6,720 nucleotides of DNA from Rickettsiales bacterium UBA1997. GTDB lineage: Bacteria > Pseudomonadota > Alphaproteobacteria > Rickettsiales > UBA1997. Shown here piece by piece: positions 6,656 to 6,720 of the stretch. The position numbers and the translations under genes are program-made. The stretch spans positions 1 to 6,720 of the forward strand of contig DDCV01000053.1 in NCBI GenBank assembly GCA_002335845.1. The letters are read 5' to 3'. Numbering within the stretch: the first letter of the stretch is position 1; every line of letters begins with the position of its first letter. The notes under the pieces are model-generated. The model was not told where the DNA came from. It ran no database searches and was given only the letters and a program-made list of their open reading frames with translations.

Positions 6656-6695
6656 AGCCATTTAGATATATGGCTAATTAATTTCGATAATTAGC
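6656..6695 (+). terminator. Two overlapping hairpins after recJ, possible weak terminator
   Basis: AGCCAT (6656-6661) pairs perfectly with ATGGCT (6670-6675) over an 8-base loop. GCTAATTA (6673-6680) pairs perfectly with TAATTAGC (6688-6695) over a 7-base loop. They share bases 6673-6675, so only one can form fully at a time. Neither is followed by a clean T run (AATTAATTT and ATTATTAAA follow), so intrinsic termination is uncertain. They begin 10 bases after the recJ stop. The remaining bases to the window end show no gene. Confidence 0.3.
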
Positions 6696-6720
6696 ATTAT
6701 TAAACTGCAATCAAAGCTAT

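Overview
This window is a housekeeping block from an AT-rich bacterial chromosome, most likely an alphaproteobacterium of the Rickettsiales type. The evidence is the low GC content throughout, bL21 and bL27 of proteobacterial form, a short pyruvoyl phosphatidylserine decarboxylase with the FGSR cleavage site, a PccB-type acyl-CoA carboxylase beta chain, and a tRNA-Leu(UAG) lying directly before the trigger factor gene. The lineage is an inference from protein style and base composition; no phylogeny was possible here.

Layout: positions 1-399 hold no gene I can support. The first ~177 bases look like one end of an insertion sequence, with a terminal-repeat-like GTTTTGCGACAGCCCC and a large inverted repeat just inside it. 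The rest of this stretch is AT-rich leader with palindromes and a candidate promoter. Then, all on the + strand, come rplU (400-711), rpmA (714-989), tRNA-Leu(UAG) (1045-1129), tig (1140-2492), psd (2535-3206), pccB (3219-4754) and recJ (4816-6645). After recJ there are two overlapping small hairpins.

How the genes relate: rplU and rpmA encode two proteins of the large ribosomal subunit, and tig encodes the chaperone that binds nascent chains at the ribosome exit, so the first half is a translation cluster with a leucine tRNA inside it. psd makes phosphatidylethanolamine, pccB carboxylates a short acyl-CoA, and recJ is a 5'-3' single-strand exonuclease for repair. These last three are not functionally linked in any obvious way. 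Their usual partners (pssA for psd, pccA for pccB) are not in the window.

No previously undescribed system is visible. Points that deserve a second look are an isoleucine at the presumed acyl-specificity position of PccB (residue 408), the lack of a Shine-Dalgarno sequence before any of the six protein genes, a 10-nt gap between the tRNA and tig that would make tig nearly leaderless after tRNA processing, and the IS-like end with nested inverted repeats upstream of rplU.
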